NCBI RefSeq assembly: GCF_001039355.2
Contig: NW_019775579.1
Location: forward strand, 1 to 64,000
Source of the DNA: Lingula anatina
Lineage: Eukaryota; Brachiopoda; Lingulata; Lingulida; Lingulidae
Reading direction: 5' to 3'
DNA: 64,000 nt
Part shown: piece after piece, positions 59,145 to 64,000 of the stretch
How the letters are laid out: each line of letters begins with the position of its first letter
Position numbering within the stretch: the stretch's first letter is position 1
Translations under genes and position numbers: made by a program
The notes under the pieces: generated by a model
What the model was told of the DNA's origin: nothing
Database searches by the model: none
What the model saw: only the letters and a program-made list of their open reading frames with translations

Positions 59145-59843
59145 CTACCATCCACCACCAGCTTTGAAGGAGCCACCAGCACCCCCGAAACTGGAGCCGT
59201 ATCCACCGCTTCCGTATCCGGAACCTCCGGCGAATCCTTTAAATCCAGATCCGGCTCCACCGAATAAAGGAGTGCCTCCGATACCTTTGAATCCAGACCC
59301 GGCTCCACCGAATAAAGGAGTGCCTCCGATACCTTTGAATGCAGATCCGGCTCCACCGAATAAAGGAGTGCCTCCGATACCTTTGAGTCCAGAACCGGCT
59401 CCACCAAAATAAGGATTACCTCCGATGCCTTTGAATCCAGAACCGGCTGCACCGGATCCGATACCCAATCCAGAACCAGCTGCACCGGATCCGATACCCA
59501 ATCCAGAACCGGCTCCACCGGCTCCTCCCAAGCCAATGGCGCCACCTTGAAAGGGAAGACCAGTGACTATCCTCGTCAGCCTGTACCCAGAAACCGGTTG
59601 GTGCACAATCTGTGGGACTAAGCGGACCCCGGGAACTTGAATGACTCGCCTCGTAGGCACACTGACTAGCTTAGTTCCGTGGATCACTCTATGTTGAACG
59701 GTGGGGATTTTCCTGATTTGAAGCACTTGCTTCAGAGTCGTGAATGGTTGGATGTGCTGTGAGACTTTTGGCTGATGGTAAGCTCCCTTCATCGTGGTGC
59801 CCAAGGCGACGGACACAATGGCCAAAAACACGATGACCTTCAT
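59145..59843 (-). CDS. Secreted glycine-rich repeat protein (extracellular matrix / shell-matrix type)
   Basis: A single uninterrupted frame of 232 codons, ATG at 59843-59841, stop TAG at 59147-59145. Residues 1-15 (MKVIVFLAIVSVALG) form a short, clear signal peptide, so the product is secreted. Residues 20-100 are basic and rich in Val, Ile, Pro, His and Arg, with spaced VP motifs (SVPTRRVIQVPGVRLVPQ). Residues 101-232 are Gly/Ser/Ala-rich: two 11-residue units (AGSGLGIGSGA), four 16-residue units (AGSGFKGIGGTPLFGG type), then a GYGSGGYGSSFGG tail ending in Trp. There are no Cys. Low-complexity secreted proteins of this build occur in mollusc shell matrix, byssus, silk and cuticle. I cannot name a family. 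Lys and Phe once per unit suggest regular cross-link or stacking positions (inference). A TATA box 101 bp upstream of the ATG supports strong, tissue-restricted expression. Confidence 0.85.
   Translation of the reverse strand: MKVIVFLAIVSVALGTTMKGAYHQPKVSQHIQPFTTLKQVLQIRKIPTVQHRVIHGTKLVSVPTRRVIQVPGVRLVPQIVHQPVSGYRLTRIVTGLPFQGGAIGLGGAGGAGSGLGIGSGAAGSGLGIGSGAAGSGFKGIGGNPYFGGAGSGLKGIGGTPLFGGAGSAFKGIGGTPLFGGAGSGFKGIGGTPLFGGAGSGFKGFAGGSGYGSGGYGSSFGGAGGSFKAGGGW
59256..59447 (-). repeat. Coding tandem repeat, four 48-bp units
   Basis: Encodes residues 133-196 of the Gly-rich protein. The three units nearest the 3' end of the gene are nearly identical even at third codon positions, which indicates recent expansion or gene conversion. 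The fourth (TPLF replaced by NPYF) is older. Confidence 0.9.
59448..59513 (-). repeat. Coding tandem repeat, two 33-bp units
   Basis: Encodes residues 111-132 (AGSGLGIGSGA twice). The two units differ by about one base. Confidence 0.9.
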
Positions 59844-59943
59844 GTCAGGTGTTGGGTGGTAAACTGCGAATAGAGAAAATGGGGGCTTCGAGTCGGGAAC
59901 AAGCGCCGAAGTGAGAGTTTCTCTCTCTTCTCACCTTTTTAGT

Positions 59944-59952
59944 CTTTTTATA
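59944..59952 (-). promoter_or_regulatory. TATA box of the Gly-rich protein gene
   Basis: The - strand reads GTATAAAAAG, a near-ideal TATA box, 101 bp upstream of the ATG. An initiator-like TCTCAC falls 35-40 bases on (about 59911-59916). In the short leader, AAG-GTGAGA and TTCTCTATTCGCAG resemble a splice donor and acceptor, so a tiny leader intron cannot be excluded. Confidence 0.65.
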
Positions 59953-62900
59953 CGCCCGAGTTCAGACAGTTTTTGTCCTTCATTAAACTTATTTAATTTT
60001 TGTGTCATAAGATTTATCACCTTCCAAAAAATTCACTAATGACAACGAACATGCTATGTGACGTTATCATTTTGAAAAAAGGGCTTCGCCTTCGTAGAAA
60101 GCAAATTGTTAAAAATGATAGTGTTTCAAAGTACGCACGCCTTTCACGAAACAAAATAATTACCAGCATTTGGTAAAAAGTTGCGTTCCTTTTGTACCTC
60201 TAATAACAGGTTTAAAATATAATAGTACGTTAAAACACGCAATCGTTTCCTGATGGAGAAAAGATTATGGAAAGCTATGCGCGAATTCACAAATGGGTCC
60301 AAAAAAGTCGAAATTAATGCCATAAATAAATGTGGCGACTTAGTAATACCGTATGTCTGAACACTGTATATACAAGTGAAAAGTATGGATAATGTTATTC
60401 AAAGTTTGTAAATGGAATACTCTGTTTTAATATAAAAAATGAACATTTAACATCGTGTTTATCCTAGAAGTTGTACGCAGCTTTAGACTTAAACATTTGT
60501 AACTTAACGATCGCAGGGGCGGATCCAGATATATTTTCTGACAGTCTTCCAAATTATCTTTATCGATCCATCCTCCATTTTTGACCGTCTTCCGACAGAA
60601 AAAAATTACATACATGTACCCGTCAATGTAAACTTGAAAATTTGACCGTTCTTTATCGAGCAGGCACTTTACTTTCTTTTGGTACACTTTTCAAAATCTT
60701 CCTATGTTTTTCTTTGCATAAATAAACAGAGAAAAGAATGGTAAAATGGTGAAAAGATTCCTCTTAGATCAAATGACTTCAAATGTCCGTAAATTTCCTC
60801 CGTTTTTCCCCTTTTTGTGTATAGGAGAAAAAAACCTTCCGACTACCATATTGTGCAGTTATCTCTTTAATCGTTGCGCTTGGACGAAAAATCGACTTAT
60901 TGGAAAGACCCAAAATTTTTCTCCGTTTGGGAATTCAAAATATGCTTGATTTTTTTTAAGGTCATAAACCGTTTTCCTCCTGGACTCAACCAACCATTTT
61001 CCTTTTTAATCTATTCAGATGCACACTGTATATATCAATTTCTACAATTTAAAATTTCTACAGCCTATGATTACGCCGTCTTGTTTGTTGACAAACGCCC
61101 CAAGTTAACATGCACGAAATTAGGTGCATGTACACGTGCTATCTAACATGGCCAGCTTAATATCTGACCTGCAATCTAACCGTTACATTTGTTGGCCGCG
61201 TTATTTTCATATGATACATAGGATACACGATCTGCCAGCAGACGGACAAACGTGTGATCGTACCTTCAGATATGTTGACAACGTGTAAATTAAGTGTTGT
61301 TTCTTTTTTATATACCAAGCACGTGATCCCAAGCTTTTTGGCCTACACAGTGATAAGTGCTTGAAAAAACCGTTTCGCCAGGTGCATAAAATAGATAACA
61401 TACATGTATAATTACGCATACATCTTAGCTTGACAATTTTCTAGAATTTATGTCCCACGCAATAACACTGCTTTTGCAGTAATATGTCAACTATGCAGTA
61501 ATGAAGTTTTTTTTTAATCAACGGGTAAAGCACCTACAAATACAATGTGCGTTAGATTTGTGGGGCTATGGATACAATCAATATCATCAAAACGAGAGCA
61601 CTTTTATCGTAGAAGTTATTTTCAGATATCACCCCCGCCCAATGAAACATGACGCAATCTTTTGACATTAATTACCACTGAAGTGGAGAAAAACTATAAT
61701 TTAAGTTTTACATAATATTTTCACACGAGATCATTGCCTTGATAATATGCAAACTTCATCTTCAAATCATATTAATTGCTTAATTCTTGCGACGTACTAG
61801 GCAAAGTGTAATTTGCATTTTTCATGAGTTGCACGTGATATCACCGCGCTAATAATACGTACAGTATATATCGTCTTCACGCCGATGGACCTAACTGATT
61901 TCCTGCGTCTTGTGACAATGTGTATGTAAAACCCGTACTAAGAAACTTCCGCCGTCTTATTTAGCGTACACTGCATTGAAAAGGGTGGAAAAGCAAAGGG
62001 GCTATATATACGCAAAAAGTACCCCCAGTCCTCTGAGAGCCTAAATGTGACTTTTTTTTTGTCCTTTTTGAGTAGGCGGGAAACGGTTTTCCTATTAAAA
62101 AGGAGGAAGGAATGGGCCATTGAGCCCACTTTGAAATTCACCCGTTGCTATCTTGTATAATGCAGCTTCACACGCGACAATTCTGCGCAGCGGTTAAGTT
62201 AATACCCACAATTTATAAAACAAGACGAACTTTAAATAAGAAATCCTCGATGATTCTTTTTTTTTACGTTGCTGTCAAATGTTCGTTATAAACTTGAAAA
62301 GCATGACGACCAAAATTAACGATGATTATATCATTTGGGAATGAGCCCATAAAGACATTTTTACCAATAGCGTAGCCCTTGCAGGACTATACAAGTATTA
62401 TCTAGTTGCAATAACTCTGAAGAGCCTTTATGCCAGAAAACATTTAGTACAAATATTATTGAGAGTAAAAATATTCAAATTATAATGTGTGACTTTTCAG
62501 AATTTTTCTTGTTATTTTAACCATTATATTATATATTGATGTATCGATATATTACAATTAACATTGTGTGTCCATGGGCTGGGGCTTGTTTAAGGAATCC
62601 AGGTGCAGCGTCTTCTGTGAAATAAATCAATAAGAAAATCGGATATAAAGAAAAAGTTTTTTTGTAATTAGAAAAATTGCGAAATGCTGAAAAATTAATT
62701 GACAAAAACAATCACCAAACAGTGTAGAGAAAGTTTTTAAAGCAATTTCAAAATTTTCAAATTCATCTTTTATCTTAACGTGACTCTGGTTAAAATGAAA
62801 ACGCCGATTCCATACACACCCGAAGAAAAATCCACGGATTGAAGTTTGGAGTGACCGATGGTGTGCCTTCGGTCCTATGTACTCTTCGAACGTATTACTT

Positions 62901-63574
62901 ATGGGGCGCATTACATAGTAATAGCACTGGAGATACATTAAACTGATAAGAAATGTCTTAATACTATAATTCACAGATCAGATGGGTAAAGCCGTTCCGA
63001 GACCTTCTGCTTATTTTACATATTAAATTACTATATTCAGTGTGCGTGGGGCCGCCACTGTTATCAATTGGTGGGAAAATGAATCCTTTCTCCTTCGCAC
63101 ACAACACGATTTTTTTAAACAACCAGGTAATTTTGAAAAGACCTGATTATATTTACAGTAAATCGTTATTATATTTATAGTAAACCGTTAAATCCCCGAT
63201 AAACCGTAAAATCTGTGTTATATATCGCGACGCCGGGGCATAAGTCACATCTTCGGGTCACATTCTTAGTGTGGTCCACTCTTATGATAAATTATCATAC
63301 ATGATCTTGAGTTATCTTTTCCAAATGTTTTCAATTTCGATTAAAAAACAGAAAGGGTAGAATATGAATGTCAACAATGGATTTTATCGAATGCGGTTTC
63401 ATGCCCATTATGTATTAAATCACCATTTTCACCAAGTGTCATACTAGATAACTGTACTATAATTTAAGAAATTTTAATCTTTTAATGAGGGTGTTTTATT
63501 TTCCCTTTCCCGAAACCATGATAAAAGATTGATGAAAATTAAACTAAAACCTAGATTACATATGCCACGGGCGC
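59953..63574. other. Gene-free stretch
   Basis: No gene, RNA or repeat element was recognised. It is A+T-rich with short T and A runs. Open frames of 60-115 codons show no domains. Confidence 0.4.
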
Positions 63575-63680
63575 CGTACGATGAAATCGTATACGATTTT
63601 CCGTACGACTTTTTCACATCGTAAGTAGCTACGGGCTACGACGAGTATGTCTACAGCGGGTGCCGTGTCACGATGGGAAA
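63575..63680. repeat. CGTACGA/TCGTA-rich patch (unclassified)
   Basis: CCGTACGATG, TCGTATACGA, CCGTACGACT, ATCGTAAG and CTACGACGAG lie close together. Most contain the palindromic core CGTACG or CGTATACG. It resembles in style, not in motif, the GCGTA cluster at 17000-17493. A 130-codon - strand open frame runs through it (63556-63948) but is not supported as a gene. Confidence 0.35.
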
Positions 63681-64000
63681 TTAAGTTTTTCGGTTGAAAA
63701 GTGACCGCACAGTGCCCTTCCTGTATCAGTGCAGATGTTGCACTCCTCGTGCAGCTTCCTCGAAGATTGATACGTTTTCGTTGCAGCTCCCAACGTTTTT
63801 TTTTTTTTTTTACCAATGTGGTAAGAATAGGGAAAAGCACAATTTCAAATCCATGCAAGTGAATTACGCTAAGTTTTAAACATTTTACTATGATTATGCT
63901 TCCTAAAATCATCAAGGTGGAAGAGAAAGAGAGCAACAACAGATTCAACTGGAGTATTACAAAATTACATTTGAAAAGTAGATTTGAAACATGAAAATTA

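Noticed and set aside
59089-59545. Pro-rich (+) and Val/Glu/Pro-rich (-) open frames over the Gly-rich gene
   Set aside because: They are out-of-frame shadows of the 48-bp repeats. The frame at 59843-59145 alone has a signal peptide, promoter and coherent repeat units.
63556-63948. 130-codon - strand open frame with a hydrophobic start
   Set aside because: It runs through a T homopolymer (poly-Lys) and the CGTACGA patch, which explains the open frame; no domain was seen.

Overview
This window is nuclear DNA of an animal, most likely a marine invertebrate and, on weaker grounds, a lophotrochozoan (mollusc or brachiopod-like). The support is a gene split by GT-AG introns, one of them about 27.9 kb, abundant microsatellites and homopolymers, several families of short inverted-repeat elements, and a secreted glycine-rich protein of the kind found in shell or other extracellular matrices. 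The sequence looks A+T-rich by eye (not counted). No operons, rRNA genes or CRISPR arrays are visible.

Only three functional genes can be supported. (1) A tRNA-Pro(UGG) gene at 1113-1184. (2) An RGK-family (Rad/Gem/Rem/Rem2) Ras-like GTPase on the + strand, with four coding exons at 19980-20661, 48520-48614, 53326-53515 and 54270-54544. Joined, they give an uninterrupted 413-residue protein with an altered P-loop (Arg in place of the catalytic Lys), no recognisable G3 motif, an intact NKID (G4) and ETSA (G5), and the RGK C-terminal signature ending in SCENLFVL. (3) A single-exon, 232-residue secreted Gly-rich repeat protein on the - strand (59145-59843) with a TATA box. Genes 2 and 3 converge, with about 4.6 kb between their stop codons.

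Layout: 1-19.4 kb is gene-poor (tRNA, inverted-repeat elements, microsatellites, and a 1.98 kb perfect-looking duplication on either side of a single N that is probably an assembly artefact). About 19.5-54.5 kb is the RGK locus, mostly intron 1. That intron holds repeats, a decayed coding-like remnant on the - strand (34884-35240) and a second single-N join at 39653 that again has the same sequence on both sides. 54.5-59.1 kb is 3' flank and intergenic. 59.1-60 kb is the Gly-rich gene. 60-64 kb holds nothing recognisable apart from a CGTACGA-rich patch.

The genes show no sign of working together: one translates proline codons, one probably regulates Ca2+ channels or the cytoskeleton, and one is an extracellular structural protein. 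The least explained material is the dispersed repeat set: a roughly 200 bp family with four copies sharing an ATTAGATTC-TACAGG core, a MITE family with AGATCGATC ends, a 12-copy cluster of GCGTA/TACGC in about 490 bp, and the decayed coding remnant.
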